The position numbers and the translations under genes are program-made. A DNA stretch of 64,000 nt from an uncultured Phycisphaerales bacterium (lineage in GTDB: Bacteria; Planctomycetota; Phycisphaerae; Sedimentisphaerales; Anaerohalosphaeraceae): the NCBI GenBank assembly GCA_937868095.1, contig CALMLO010000057.1, forward strand, positions 1-64,000, written 5' to 3'. Below, one piece after another: positions 24,328 to 34,047 of the stretch. Position 1 is the stretch's first letter. The number at the start of each line of letters is the position of its first letter. A model generated the notes under the pieces. It was not told the DNA's origin. It searched no databases and saw only the letters and a program-made list of their open reading frames with translations.

Positions 24328-25737
24328 ATGGCAAATGAAGAAAACTTTTGCGAGCCGGATGAGCACCCGTGGGACCAGGCCGACCAAATCGCCTGTGAGG
24401 CCTTTGAACTGTATGAAAAAGGGCAGATGCAGGAGGCCCTCGAAAAGCTCACAGAAGCCATCGGTCTGAACCCTTCGTATGGGGCGTGGTATTTCAATAA
24501 AGCCCTGACGCTGGATGCACTCGAGCGGTACGAGGAGGCCATCGAATGCTATCTTCGGGCGATGGAATTATGCGGGGAAGATGTGGAAATCCTCAATTCG
24601 CTGGCGGTTGATTTTACCCGAACCTGTCAATACGAGCGGGCGTTGGAACTATTTGAAAAAATCGAGGCCCTTGACCCCACGTATGAGCCCTGCTACTGCA
24701 ACCGCATCATCACCTATACCGAACTGGAACAATATGACAAGGCCGAGCAGATGTTCTATCTGGCCCAGCAGATTGAGCCGGACTGCCCTATCTGCTTTTA
24801 TAATATCGGCAATGCCAAGTTCAGTCAGGGTCATTATGAGCGTGCAATCTGGTGCTGGCAGCGGACTGCTCAGCTGGAGCCCAATCATCCGCAGATTGAT
24901 TACCGAATCGCACAGGCCTGCTGGGCGGCAGGCAAAAAGGAACTGGCCCGGGAGTATTTTTTGAAGGAAATCCGCAAGGAGCCGGGCAATCTGGAGGTCA
25001 TCCTCGACTTCGGCATCTTCCTGCTCCAAACAGGAGATATGGAATCGGCCAAGGAAAAATTCAATCGGCTGCTCGAATTGGACCCGGATTTTGCACCGGC
25101 CTGGTTTTATAAAGGGGAGCTGGCGCTGAATCTGGGCCAACGCGAGGAGGCGTTCGAGTGCTACCAGCGGGCACTGGAAACAGACCGAAAAATCAAAGGG
25201 CCGCGTTTTCGGCTGGCTCAGCTCTATGCCGAAAGAAATGAGCCGGAAAAGGCGATTTCCCATCTTAACCGTGAAATGAGCAGTGATTTGGATGAGCCCG
25301 ATGTGCTGCTGTCAATGGGCTGGCTGAGTGCTCAGCTCGGCCAGAATGACACTGCCTGCCGATGTTTTCTGCGGGTTCTGGACCAAAACCGCATCGAGCC
25401 GATGGCTTTTTACGGGCTGGGACTTTGTCTGGCACTGCGGAAAGAATATGACGCGGCCGAACAGTGCCTCAAGCAGGCCATCTCGCTCAAGCCCGACCAA
25501 GCGGTTTTTCATTTGGCCGGGGCATGGCTTAGCGTAAAGCAGGGACAATGGGAACTGGCAACTCGGCAGGCAGAACTGGCGGCGGCGATCCATCCGAACA
25601 ACCCTTTTGTGAAAAAGGCCTGCCAGCAAATCCGGCGGGTTGTCCGTGCCAACAAACTCAAAAACAAAATAGGCAACTCTGTTATTTACCGTGGTCTGCT
25701 GGCAAGATTGAGGTCTTTTGGGAAAATTCTTGGTTAA
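24328..25737 (+). CDS. Tetratricopeptide-repeat protein, 469 aa
   Basis: There is no signal peptide, so the protein is probably cytoplasmic. From residue ~17 to ~430 it is a run of about 11-12 TPR units; clear ones include AWYFNKALTLDALERYEEAI, AWFYKGELALNLGQREEAFE and AFYGLGLCLALRKEYDAAEQ, each with the W/L/G/Y-A-P pattern. The last 35 residues are basic (RRVVRANKLKNKIG). Such proteins are protein-protein scaffolds; the partner is unknown. It stands alone, with divergent ribH upstream and the tRNA-Leu gene downstream. Confidence 0.88.
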   Translation: MANEENFCEPDEHPWDQADQIACEAFELYEKGQMQEALEKLTEAIGLNPSYGAWYFNKALTLDALERYEEAIECYLRAMELCGEDVEILNSLAVDFTRTCQYERALELFEKIEALDPTYEPCYCNRIITYTELEQYDKAEQMFYLAQQIEPDCPICFYNIGNAKFSQGHYERAIWCWQRTAQLEPNHPQIDYRIAQACWAAGKKELAREYFLKEIRKEPGNLEVILDFGIFLLQTGDMESAKEKFNRLLELDPDFAPAWFYKGELALNLGQREEAFECYQRALETDRKIKGPRFRLAQLYAERNEPEKAISHLNREMSSDLDEPDVLLSMGWLSAQLGQNDTACRCFLRVLDQNRIEPMAFYGLGLCLALRKEYDAAEQCLKQAISLKPDQAVFHLAGAWLSVKQGQWELATRQAELAAAIHPNNPFVKKACQQIRRVVRANKLKNKIGNSVIYRGLLARLRSFGKILG

Positions 25738-26017
25738 AAGAAAAACACCTGCCCACCCCTATCTGAGCGATTTCCTGCAAGAATCCATCTTCATCTGAAG
25801 CTTCTATCATTTCAGACAGCCATCTTTGGGAAAGCACTGTGGAATAAATATTTCCTTAATAAGAAGTTATATTGATGTAAAAAATGAGGTTTTGAGGGTT
25901 CATGGCGGTTGCCGGGGGCTGGTTGGTTTGTTTGAAATCCCCTCTTCCTTTCTTCGTTCGGTCTCTTTCTGAAGGTATTTTTGAATGCAATTGCAATATG
26001 CGGGCGGGCCAATTTTC
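25738..26017. other. AT-rich intergenic stretch upstream of tRNA-Leu
   Basis: I see no gene here. Together with the promoter and leader (26018-26092) it forms a 355 bp gap. Short frames exist but lack ribosome-binding sites and family resemblance. Confidence 0.35.
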
Positions 26018-26045
26018 TTGCAATCCGGCCTCCTTTTTCTATAAT
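26018..26045 (+). promoter_or_regulatory. Promoter of tRNA-Leu
   Basis: TTGCAA (26018-26023), 16 bp, TATAAT (26040-26045), ending 47 bp before the mature tRNA 5' end. This is a good position for a tRNA promoter. Confidence 0.6.
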
Positions 26046-26092
26046 GCAACGGTTAAAAACAGAACCAAAAAGGTAGAAAATACGTAAGATTA

Positions 26093-26176
26093 GGCCGAGT
26101 GGCGGAAAGGCAGACGCTGGGGACTTAAAATCCCCTGCCCGTTTCGGGCGTATGGGTTCGACTCCCATCTCGGCCA
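26093..26176 (+). tRNA. tRNA-Leu(UAA)
   Basis: The acceptor stem is GGCCGAG pairing with CTCGGCC. The anticodon arm GGGGA/TCCCC carries loop CTTAAAA, giving anticodon UAA. A long variable arm (TGCCCGTTTCGGGCG region) marks a class II tRNA, and the T arm is ATGGG-TTCGACT-CCCAT. The discriminator base is A, as required for leucine. CCA is not encoded (ACT follows). No integrase or attachment-site duplication is seen next to it. Confidence 0.95.
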
Positions 26177-26250
26177 CTAAGGCCGGAGGAAATCTGCCGG
26201 ATAAAGACAAGGAAAAACCTGAGAGACTGAAACCATCGAGAGAAACAAAA

Positions 26251-27585
26251 ATGGCATCAAACAGCAAACCGATGCAATTGCAGGATGCGGAACGGCCGAA
26301 TCTTTACCGGGAGTTTTTCCCCTATACGGAATTTCCAAAACTGGAGTTTGAAGAGCAGACTGTGCCGATGGAAATCCCGGAGGACTTCTGGATTACTGAT
26401 ACTACCTTCCGTGATGGTCAGCAGGCGCGTCCCCCCTATTCGCCTGAACAAATAGCGCGGATTTATGAATTTTTTCATCAAATCAACGGGGAAACAGGTC
26501 TGATTCGTCAATGCGAGTTTTTCCTCTACTCGGACCGCGACCGTAAGGCCGTTGAACTCTGCAAGGAAAAGGGGTATCGCTATCCGGAAATAACGGGCTG
26601 GATTCGCGCGACGCCGGCAGATTTCAAATATGTAACGCAAATGGGGCTGAAGGAAACCGGTATTCTCACCAGCGCCAGCGACTATCATATTTTTCTGAAG
26701 TTGAAAATGACACGTTCGCAGGCGATGCAGGCCTATTTGGATATTGTCAAGGCGGCGCTGGATAACGGGATTCTGCCTCGCTGCCACTTTGAAGATATTA
26801 CCCGAGCGGACTATGAGGGTTTTGTTCTGCCGTTTGCTTCTGAGCTGCTGAAACTGTCGCAGCAGTATAATTCCCCGGTCAAAATCCGGCTTTGCGATAC
26901 GCTTGGGTTTGCGGTACCGTATCCGAATGCGAAGCTTCCGCGTTCTTTGCCCAAACTGATTGCCGGCCTGCGTCGGCTGGGGATTCCGTCGGCCTGGCTC
27001 GAATGGCACGGGCACAATGATTTTCATAAGGTGCAGGTGAATGCCGCCGCGTCGTGGCTGTACGGATGCAGCGTTGCCAATTGTGCTATTTTCGGGGTAG
27101 GCGAGCGCACCGGCAATCCGCCGCTGGAGGCGATGGTCATTGAACATGCCCAACTGGCCGGCACCAATCCGAAGGTGAACTATGCCGCCATTACCGAATT
27201 AGCCGAGTATGCGCAGAAAGAACTGGGCTTTCATCTGCCGGCAAACTATCCGCTGGTTGGACGGGACTTCAATGTCACGCGGGCGGGCATCCATGCGGAC
27301 GGCCTGCTGAAAAATGAAGAAATCTACAACTGCTTTGATACGCTCAAACTGCTCAAGCGGACGGTAGGAGTGGCCATTACCGACAAATCGGGAGCGGCCG
27401 GCATCAAACACTGGATCGAATCCCGCTATCAGATTGAAATCTCCAAGCATGATCCGCGGGTGGAGACCATCAAAAATAAAATTGATGAGGAATACAGTGC
27501 CGATCGCATGTCCGCCATTTCGGACGAAGAGATGCAGACATGGGTTCGCCAGATATTCGGCAATTCGCTGCCGCCGGAGAGGTGA
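26251..27585 (+). CDS. HMGL-like acyltransferase, candidate Re-citrate synthase
   Basis: I start at the ATG at 26251 (MASNSKPMQL), 444 residues; an upstream in-frame ATG lies inside the tRNA gene. The enzyme belongs to the isopropylmalate/homocitrate synthase superfamily: the metal and substrate loop is TDTTFRDGQQARPPY (49-63), with HFEDITRADYEGF and WHGHNDFHKVQVNAAAS carrying the HxH metal ligands, and FGVGERTGNPPLE. As I recall, the RDGQQARPPY variant, instead of RDGEQ, is the hallmark of Re-citrate synthase and close relatives in anaerobes. No LeuA-type allosteric domain follows. It would condense acetyl-CoA with oxaloacetate; a homocitrate-type reaction is the main alternative. Confidence 0.75.
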   Translation: MASNSKPMQLQDAERPNLYREFFPYTEFPKLEFEEQTVPMEIPEDFWITDTTFRDGQQARPPYSPEQIARIYEFFHQINGETGLIRQCEFFLYSDRDRKAVELCKEKGYRYPEITGWIRATPADFKYVTQMGLKETGILTSASDYHIFLKLKMTRSQAMQAYLDIVKAALDNGILPRCHFEDITRADYEGFVLPFASELLKLSQQYNSPVKIRLCDTLGFAVPYPNAKLPRSLPKLIAGLRRLGIPSAWLEWHGHNDFHKVQVNAAASWLYGCSVANCAIFGVGERTGNPPLEAMVIEHAQLAGTNPKVNYAAITELAEYAQKELGFHLPANYPLVGRDFNVTRAGIHADGLLKNEEIYNCFDTLKLLKRTVGVAITDKSGAAGIKHWIESRYQIEISKHDPRVETIKNKIDEEYSADRMSAISDEEMQTWVRQIFGNSLPPER

Positions 27586-27602
27586 ACGATTTGGAAGGTC
27601 GG

Positions 27603-28427
27603 ATGATTCAGGCGGTTCTGTTTGACCTGGGAGAAACCCTGCTTCATTTCGGGCAGCTGGAAATAGGGAAGATTTTCGACCGGGCTACGCGTCTGTCCTA
27701 CGAGTACTTGCAAAGCCGCAACCAGCCGGCAGGAAGTTTTGCGGTGTATCGGCTGCGGAATTTTTTCGGGATTCGGCTTCATCTGCTGTTTTCCTATCTG
27801 ACGGGGAATGATTTTGACTCTCTTTCAATTCTGAAAAAATACGGGAAGAAAAAGGGCTTTTCGCTGTCCGAAGCGGAATGGGAGGAATTGAACTGGCAAT
27901 GGTATCAGCCGCTGACCGAGAAGGCACAGACGGAACCGGACATTGTCCAGACGCTTCAACGACTTCGTCAAATGGGGCTCCGGTTGGGCATTTTATCCAA
28001 TACCTTCGTCCACAGCAGTTCTCTGGATCGGCATTTGAGCCAGATGGGGCTGCTTGAGTTTTTTCCTGTTCGGCTTTATTCGTATCAATTTCCGTTTCGC
28101 AAGCCGGACCAGCGGATTTTTTTCGAGGCAGCCCGTCAGCTCCAGACTGAGCCCCGGCGGATTGTTTTTGTCGGCGACCGGATAGAGAAGGATGTTCGGG
28201 GGGCTCAGCGGGCGGGAATGACTGCTGTTCTGAAACATGCTTATACAAATCAAAAAAAAAGAGTGCCGGACGGCATCTTTCGGATACAATATCTGTCCGA
28301 ACTGCCGGAACTGATAGAGACCTTAAACAGGAGTCAGAGAGAGCGGTCTGATGGAAGCCAAAGCGTACCAGAAATGCATCAATCCCCGGTGCCAAGCCCA
28401 ATTCGACCGGAGGGAGATTCTGTTTGA
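27603..28427 (+). CDS. HAD-superfamily hydrolase
   Basis: The protein has 274 residues from the ATG at 27603. Motif I is [12 protein letters not shown], with Gly in place of the second Asp of DxD; motif II is [12 protein letters not shown]; motif III and IV are in [14 protein letters not shown] and [20 protein letters not shown]. It is probably a small-molecule phosphatase of the haloacid-dehalogenase-like group, with an alpha-helical cap at residues ~20-100. The last ~25 residues are encoded in DNA shared with the thrC start (77 bp overlap) and are low-complexity, so the C-terminus may be a late extension. The substrate is unknown. Confidence 0.82.
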   Translation: MIQAVLFDLGETLLHFGQLEIGKIFDRATRLSYEYLQSRNQPAGSFAVYRLRNFFGIRLHLLFSYLTGNDFDSLSILKKYGKKKGFSLSEAEWEELNWQWYQPLTEKAQTEPDIVQTLQRLRQMGLRLGILSNTFVHSSSLDRHLSQMGLLEFFPVRLYSYQFPFRKPDQRIFFEAARQLQTEPRRIVFVGDRIEKDVRGAQRAGMTAVLKHAYTNQKKRVPDGIFRIQYLSELPELIETLNRSQRERSDGSQSVPEMHQSPVPSPIRPEGDSV

Positions 28428-29694
28428 ATGCCCCCGCTGCGGCGATTTGCTGGATGTATGCTACCACTGGGACAAACTGCCTGTACCGAAGGAACTGAGC
28501 TGGTTTACAAAGAAATGGCCCGCTCGTCAGAATCCGCTGGACTTTTCGGGAGTTTGGCGTTTCAGCGAGCTGCTGCCGTTTTGTGAGGAACCGTATCGGG
28601 TAACGATTGGCGAAGGCCAGACGGTGCTCCAGCAAAACAGCGCTTTGGCTGCCGAATTGGGCATGCATCCGAAAGCACTGTATCTTCAATATGAAGGGCT
28701 GAATCCTTCCGGGTCTTTTAAGGATAACGGAATGGCGGCGGCCTACAGTCATGCCCGTCTTGTGGGGGCAACGGCCAGTGCGTGTGCCTCCACGGGGAAC
28801 ACTTCCGCCTCGATGGCTTTGTATGCTCACAGCTGCGGCTTGAAGGCCACCGTCTTCATCGGCAAAGGCAAAATTGCTTTCGGCAAGCTCAGTCAGGCGA
28901 TGGACTACGGCGCTTATACGCTTCAAATTGACGGTGATTTTGATGACTGTATGCGTCAGGTTCAGGATGTCTGCCGACAACTGAAGATTTATCTGGTCAA
29001 TTCGCTCAATCCTTTCCGTCTCGAGGGGCAGAAAACCATTATGTACCGCATCCTCGAACAACTTAACTGGGAAATCCCCGACTGGATTATTGTTCCGGGC
29101 GGCAACCTGGGCAATTCGAGTTCCTTCGGCAAGGCCTTTGCGGAATTGAAGGAGCTCGGATTGATTGAGCGGATTCCGCGTCTTGCTGTTATCAATGCCT
29201 CCGGCGCTGATACGCTGAGCGAACTGGTCAACAGACGGGATTTGCGATGGAACGACGGCCATGTTGATCAGGAGGTAATTGCGGATTATTATGCCGAACT
29301 GGACAGCCGAAACTACCGGCCGAACACTGTTGCATCGGCAATCGAAATCTCCCGGCCGGTCAATCTGAAAAAATGCGTGCGGGCTCTGCATATCTGCCGA
29401 GGGGTGGTGCTGGATGTCAGCGATGAGGAAATCCTGGACGCTAAGGCCCAAATCGGCAAATACGGGCTGGGCTGCGAACCGGCGTCGGCGGCGACGATAG
29501 CCGGTCTAAAACACCTTTTGGCCGAAGGAACCATCGGCCCCGACGAACGGATTGTGTGTGTGCTGACGGGCCATTTGCTCAAAGATCCCAACACCACGGT
29601 GAATTACCACAGTCAAATGCAGCGGCCTTTCAGCAATCCGCCGGTGCAGGTCCCAAATGACCTCGAAAAAATTATTGAACTGATGAAGGCATAA
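28351..29694 (+). CDS. thrC: Threonine synthase
   Basis: ThrC converts O-phosphohomoserine to threonine with pyridoxal phosphate. The 447-residue protein begins with a zinc-ribbon-like segment (Cys9, Cys14, Cys27, Cys30), as in the longer threonine synthases. The PLP lysine is Lys124 in [27 protein letters not shown] binds phosphate and [18 protein letters not shown] is typical of the family. The gene starts inside the HAD reading frame with AGAGAG upstream, so it is probably cotranscribed with the HAD gene. Confidence 0.93.
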   Translation: MEAKAYQKCINPRCQAQFDRREILFECPRCGDLLDVCYHWDKLPVPKELSWFTKKWPARQNPLDFSGVWRFSELLPFCEEPYRVTIGEGQTVLQQNSALAAELGMHPKALYLQYEGLNPSGSFKDNGMAAAYSHARLVGATASACASTGNTSASMALYAHSCGLKATVFIGKGKIAFGKLSQAMDYGAYTLQIDGDFDDCMRQVQDVCRQLKIYLVNSLNPFRLEGQKTIMYRILEQLNWEIPDWIIVPGGNLGNSSSFGKAFAELKELGLIERIPRLAVINASGADTLSELVNRRDLRWNDGHVDQEVIADYYAELDSRNYRPNTVASAIEISRPVNLKKCVRALHICRGVVLDVSDEEILDAKAQIGKYGLGCEPASAATIAGLKHLLAEGTIGPDERIVCVLTGHLLKDPNTTVNYHSQMQRPFSNPPVQVPNDLEKIIELMKA

Positions 29695-29787
29695 ATGCGC
29701 CTATTCAGGGTATAATAGACAGGGATTTTGCAGAACAATTTTTTTAAAAAATTGAATATTTTGCTAACCTAATTCGTCGATAAAGCG

Positions 29788-29899
29788 TATAATATTCTTT
29801 ATAGAAAAATGTAAAGGGCAGTATTCTTAACCATCTCTCTGGAATATTTCCCCTACCATTCAAGTCAAGAGAGATATTTTGGGATTCGGCGACGAATCC
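29788..29899 (+). promoter_or_regulatory. cspA promoter element and structured 5' leader
   Basis: A TATAAT box at 29788-29793 lies 120 bp before the cspA start. Just before the ribosome-binding site, GGATTCG (29882-29888) and CGAATCC (29893-29899) form a tight hairpin with a GCGA tetraloop, and GGGAG at 29900-29904 follows directly. Long, structured leaders are normal for cold-shock genes and control stability and translation with temperature. Confidence 0.5.
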
Positions 29900-29913
29900 G
29901 GGAGTAAGTACAA

Positions 29914-30117
29914 ATGAGTACAGGTATTGTGAAGTGGTTTAATGACGGCAAGGGATACGGTTTTATCACCCCCACAGACGGCGGCAAGGATTTGTTCGTC
30001 CATCATTCAGAGGTGAAAACCGGCGGCTATGCTTCTCTGAGAGAAGGCCAGTCCGTTCAGTTTGAAGTCGGCCAGGGCAAGAAAGGCCCCTGCGCGATGA
30101 ACGTAAAACCTTGTTAG
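29914..30117 (+). CDS. cspA: Cold-shock protein, CspA family
   Basis: At 67 residues it is a single cold-shock domain that binds single-stranded RNA and DNA and acts as an RNA chaperone. RNP1 is [10 protein letters not shown] and RNP2 is [20 protein letters not shown] is the standard start. A good GGGAG precedes the ATG. It is monocistronic, with its own promoter, long leader and a terminator right after the stop. Confidence 0.96.
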   Translation: MSTGIVKWFNDGKGYGFITPTDGGKDLFVHHSEVKTGGYASLREGQSVQFEVGQGKKGPCAMNVKPC

Positions 30118-30138
30118 TTTTCACTTTCAAGGAACTCC

Positions 30139-30167
30139 AAAAGCCCCGCCCCGTGCGGGGCTTTTTT
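30139..30167 (+). terminator. Rho-independent terminator after cspA
   Basis: GCCCCGC (30143-30149) pairs with GCGGGGC (30155-30161), loop CCCGT, then six T. It is flanked by AAAA on the other side, so it may also end the converging maf operon. Confidence 0.92.
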
Positions 30168-30786
30168 ATGCGCTTTCGGGAGCGGGCTTTCGGCCGGCGA
30201 GAGGATAGATTCCTGCTCGCTTCAAAATGGAATTGACGCGCTCCATCGGCAGTCCGACGACATTTGTAAACGAGCCGTCGATTCGGTCCACAAAGGCATC
30301 GTTGGTTTCCTGGATACCATAAGCGCCGGCTTTGCCGTGCCAGCTGCCGCCGGCAATATAATCCGCAATCTGCTCCTCTGTGAGCATTTTGGGATAAACC
30401 CAAGTGATTTGGGATTCAACTTCTTCAGTCTGACGTGATTTCCAGATAAAAGCGACGGCGGTAATCACCTTGTGGGGCTTTCCGAAAAGGCGTCGAAGGA
30501 TGGCTTCGGCATCCGCCGCATCGGCGGGCTTTCCGATGAGCTGTCCATCTGCATCCACTACTGTATCAGCGGCCAGCACCGGCCGGTGCGGATGCAAAGC
30601 GGCTACATCACGGGCCTTCGCCAGGGCCAGCCGCTCAGCCGCCTGCCGGCAATCCAAACCGCTTACCTCTATATGCGACTCATCCACCTGCGAAGGAATC
30701 ACCTCAAACTCATAGCCGGCCTGTTTGAGAAGCAGTTCCCGACGAGGAGAGGCCGATGCAAGAATTAAGGGACATCCTGTCTTCAT
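30166..30786 (-). CDS. maf: Maf family nucleotide pyrophosphatase
   Basis: Maf proteins hydrolyse non-canonical or canonical dTTP/UTP-type nucleotides. From the ATG at 30786 the protein has 206 residues. Signatures: LILASASPRRELL at the N-terminus, LAADTVVDADGQLIGKP, and GSWHGKAGAYGIQ with FTNVVGLPMERV. The start codon overlaps the upstream stop as ATGA, so it is the third gene of the AMMECR1-DUF1570-maf operon. Its stop lies in the T-tract of the cspA terminator. Confidence 0.93.
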   Translation of the reverse strand: MKTGCPLILASASPRRELLLKQAGYEFEVIPSQVDESHIEVSGLDCRQAAERLALAKARDVAALHPHRPVLAADTVVDADGQLIGKPADAADAEAILRRLFGKPHKVITAVAFIWKSRQTEEVESQITWVYPKMLTEEQIADYIAGGSWHGKAGAYGIQETNDAFVDRIDGSFTNVVGLPMERVNSILKRAGIYPLAGRKPAPESA

Positions 30787-31856
30787 TGGGGCACCTTCAG
30801 ATGAACAGGATAGGTAATCTTTTCGCAAAAGGCCCGATATTCTTTTTCAATCTTCTTCAAGTCCGAATCAATATAGAGGGAAAACAGCCGGGGTGAGACC
30901 CGCTCATTCCAGGCCGTCGTCAGGGGCAGATTCCGGTCGGAGGCCATCTTTGCCTCCATCTCGTCCAGAGGCCAGCTGCCGCGAAGACCAGCGGCCATGA
31001 GGGTATGATATTTGCGGAGGTAATATCCGTAAAACTCCTCCCGCAGAAAACGAACGAGGGCATAGGTTTGGGCATAAAAGGCCGTTACGCTTTCATTGGC
31101 CCCGCCGTCTTCCGGAAGGAGCTGGCCTGGATTGAGGACGAGCAGCTGTTCGAGCGGAATCATTCGCCCGCTCATCATGGTTTCTTTGAGAGCCCCCAGA
31201 CGGTTGAGGTTCTGCTGGGGCTCAAAAACAAACCGGCCCTGCCGATACTGACAGGTCTCAAAGAGAGTCGCTACTCCTTCATCGAGCCAGCTGGGCAGCC
31301 GAAAGGCAAAAAAGCGGCTGTTGAACTGATGCCATCCTTCGTGTCCGAGAACGGAAAATGTCTGGGAGCGGCCGATGGAATAAGCAACACAAACATCATT
31401 GATGGTATAGGCCCCCCTTTGAATGCGCAGATAGACCTCGGCATTGGGGCCGGCAAAGTCGCGTGTAAACTGCTCCCACTGGCTCCGCAGCCCGAACAGA
31501 TAAATCACAAAACGGTGATTGGTGCTCACTTTGTCCGGCAGCTGGGCCTGATATTCGGCATAGGCACTCTCGACAAAGGAAGGGACCTGACGAAGCATCA
31601 GCGGGTCTTCAAGCGTCGTAAAGATTTCATAATGACGGGTGAAAATTTGAAGACCGGCTCCATAGGGGTTATCCCAGACCTGGGCCTGCTGGACAGCGGG
31701 CAACTCGCGGAGGTATTGAAGCAGGCCTTCTGTTGTGGTCAATGCCGCCGGCTGGGGAGAAGGTTTTGCCGAGGGCCTTGCGCATCCAGATAAAAACAGG
31801 ATGGGCGTCAGTGCGGCAGAGAAAAAAACCAACCCTCGAAAAAGCATCCGCATCAA
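30783..31856 (-). CDS. DUF1570 zinc metallopeptidase-like lipoprotein
   Basis: The 357-residue protein begins with a signal peptide and lipobox (ILFLSGC). The zinc motif is HEGWHQFNSRFF, a true HExxH, and WLDEGVATLFE downstream supplies the third ligand, so this is a gluzincin-type fold as in the DUF1570 family, which is common in Planctomycetota. Both ends overlap their neighbours by ATGA (AMMECR1 upstream, maf downstream), so the three are translationally coupled. The substrate is unknown; it should act on the outer face of the inner membrane or in the periplasm. Confidence 0.87.
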   Translation of the reverse strand: MMRMLFRGLVFFSAALTPILFLSGCARPSAKPSPQPAALTTTEGLLQYLRELPAVQQAQVWDNPYGAGLQIFTRHYEIFTTLEDPLMLRQVPSFVESAYAEYQAQLPDKVSTNHRFVIYLFGLRSQWEQFTRDFAGPNAEVYLRIQRGAYTINDVCVAYSIGRSQTFSVLGHEGWHQFNSRFFAFRLPSWLDEGVATLFETCQYRQGRFVFEPQQNLNRLGALKETMMSGRMIPLEQLLVLNPGQLLPEDGGANESVTAFYAQTYALVRFLREEFYGYYLRKYHTLMAAGLRGSWPLDEMEAKMASDRNLPLTTAWNERVSPRLFSLYIDSDLKKIEKEYRAFCEKITYPVHLKVPQ

Positions 31857-32422
31857 TCCTCAATGTCCGTCCAGTGTGCTCCGAAGACCTCCGCCGTGAA
31901 AAGATAGACACGCACGGAGGGATCCCGCCATGCTCCCGGAGGAAGGCCTGCTTTGTGAGTGCAGCAGTAATCGAGAAACTGTTCTTTTGTCCAGCCGGTC
32001 TCCTCGGCCACCTGGGGGAGAAAGCAGCCGGAGCGGAAACCGTCAGTAATATAAATCCCGTGGACCCCGAGTTTCAGTTTCAGCGGGTCGTCCGCCAGCA
32101 CCATCGGCGAAAGGACGGAAATTTCGATGTGCAGCTGAGGAAGTTCGGCAGGTGTAATCGGGTCGGCGGCAAAACGAGGGTCGTGTAAAGCGGCGGAAAC
32201 GGCCATTCGGCTGACCATTTCTATGAGCGGTCGGTCTGCTTCAAACTGGCCGATGCAGCCGCGAAGTTCTGAACCGTTTTTGAGAGTGACAAAACAGCCG
32301 CGCTGCGCCAGCAATTCGGGGTCGTTCGTCCTGGGCAGCGGCGGGCGCGGCAGCCCCTTGACCGCCGCCCGCACCGAGGCCTTTGCAACTTTCAGCAGGA
32401 GATTTCGCTGAGCATCGTTCAT
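31853..32422 (-). CDS. amrA: AMMECR1 domain protein (AmmeMemoRadiSam system protein A)
   Basis: A 189-residue AMMECR1-domain protein. The hallmark LRGCIG appears in GSELRGCIGQFEADRPL, with the family segments AALHDPRFAADPITPAELP and LEISVLSP-like LHIEISVLSPM. In many prokaryotes it is linked with a Memo protein and a radical SAM enzyme. The Memo gene is in this window at 4459-5328, 27 kb away, and the radical SAM partner is not seen. Biochemical role unknown. It leads a three-gene overlapping operon with the DUF1570 peptidase and maf. Confidence 0.92.
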   Translation of the reverse strand: MNDAQRNLLLKVAKASVRAAVKGLPRPPLPRTNDPELLAQRGCFVTLKNGSELRGCIGQFEADRPLIEMVSRMAVSAALHDPRFAADPITPAELPQLHIEISVLSPMVLADDPLKLKLGVHGIYITDGFRSGCFLPQVAEETGWTKEQFLDYCCTHKAGLPPGAWRDPSVRVYLFTAEVFGAHWTDIED

Positions 32423-32483
32423 TTCTTTATCCTATTCAATTTTCATGTTTTATAAAACGCAAGGTCTCCACCAAAAAACTCCC

Positions 32484-33002
<519 letters not shown>

Positions 33003-33064
33003 TCATACAAAAAACGGGGGAAAAACTCAATGGAAAAACGCGAGTCCAGGAAAGGAAAAAATAT

Positions 33065-33787
33065 TCAGCGGCGAGCGCGGGAAAGAAATGCCGCTCCCGC
33101 AGCCAGCAAAAATAGACCGGCCGGCTCCGGGATGCAAATCGTATCGATGCTCAGATAGTCGATATAGGGCGCATCCATGGAGGTCGGCAAGGCGGGATAA
33201 TGACTAAACACCAAACCGATGTATTCCCACTCCGGGCTCGGTTCTATAGTAAACTCGTAAACCTCTGTACGCCAACCATCCAGCGAAACGCTCACCAGCG
33301 GCCCCGACGTGATAAACACGCCGTTATAACCAGAGATGGGCCCCGACTCGGTCAAACCCCAAACCTGAAAACCGGCAAGGGAAGCATAGGTACTCTCATA
33401 GCAGATTTCGAGCCGGAGGAGGGTGTATTGGGCCTCGTCAACGAAATTGGGCAAAGTAAAAACAAGACCATCAGTATTGAGTTTGAGTACGTCGGAATGG
33501 GAGAGGTAATCGCTGAAAACCTGGGCAGGGCTGCCGAGCAGAGAACTTTCCTGAAACGCACGGACCGTTATATTTTTTCGGGCACCTGAACCAAAACCGA
33601 TTTTATCGGGGGTAAAAATCATATCCCCCGAATCCAGCGTACGCCCGTTCCACTTATCCCACTCTGCATAAACGGTTTTTTCCTGCCCCCGCCATGAAGG
33701 GCTGAAGACTCCGGAAAAAGAAGAATTGCTCACCCCTCCTAAAAGGAGCAGGCAGAAGAAGATTCGACTCACCTTTCGCATTCGCAT
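33065..33787 (-). CDS. PEP-CTERM sorted exported protein
   Basis: I start at the ATG at 33787 (MRMRKVSRIFFCLLLLGGVS), 240 residues; the longer frame has no support. After the signal peptide the protein is beta-rich with no enzymatic motif. The C-terminus IPEPAGLFLLAAGAAFLSRA plus basic residues is a PEP-CTERM signal: PEP motif, membrane helix, Arg tail. Such proteins are processed by an exosortase and go to the surface or matrix. The exosortase is not in the window. Confidence 0.85.
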   Translation of the reverse strand: MRMRKVSRIFFCLLLLGGVSNSSFSGVFSPSWRGQEKTVYAEWDKWNGRTLDSGDMIFTPDKIGFGSGARKNITVRAFQESSLLGSPAQVFSDYLSHSDVLKLNTDGLVFTLPNFVDEAQYTLLRLEICYESTYASLAGFQVWGLTESGPISGYNGVFITSGPLVSVSLDGWRTEVYEFTIEPSPEWEYIGLVFSHYPALPTSMDAPYIDYLSIDTICIPEPAGLFLLAAGAAFLSRARR

Positions 33788-34047
33788 TCCAAACCGCTTT
33801 CCAAAATCAATACGGCTTACGGGCGAAATGACCCTCTCTCTTCCTCCACCCCATTTGACAACTTTCGTAAGTTTAGCGGCTAAAATGGAAAAAATCAAGA
33901 AGAAAAAGGGCAAACAACTATTTTCGGCCGGTCGGAGAAGTATAACTATTTGTAAAACAACAAGTTATAAAATAGAGAAAATAGGAAAAATACAAACTTA
34001 TTTCAAGTGGGAATATGGGAAAGAGGAAGGATGCGCAGATGTTCCAA

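Noticed and set aside
26152..26250. Upstream ATG for the Re-citrate-synthase-like gene
   Set aside because: It lies inside tRNA-Leu; the ATG at 26251 fits the family length.
27685..29451. 588-codon minus-strand open frame
   Set aside because: It is exactly antisense to the HAD hydrolase and thrC, both with clear family motifs. The frame has no recognisable motif and reflects third-position GC bias.
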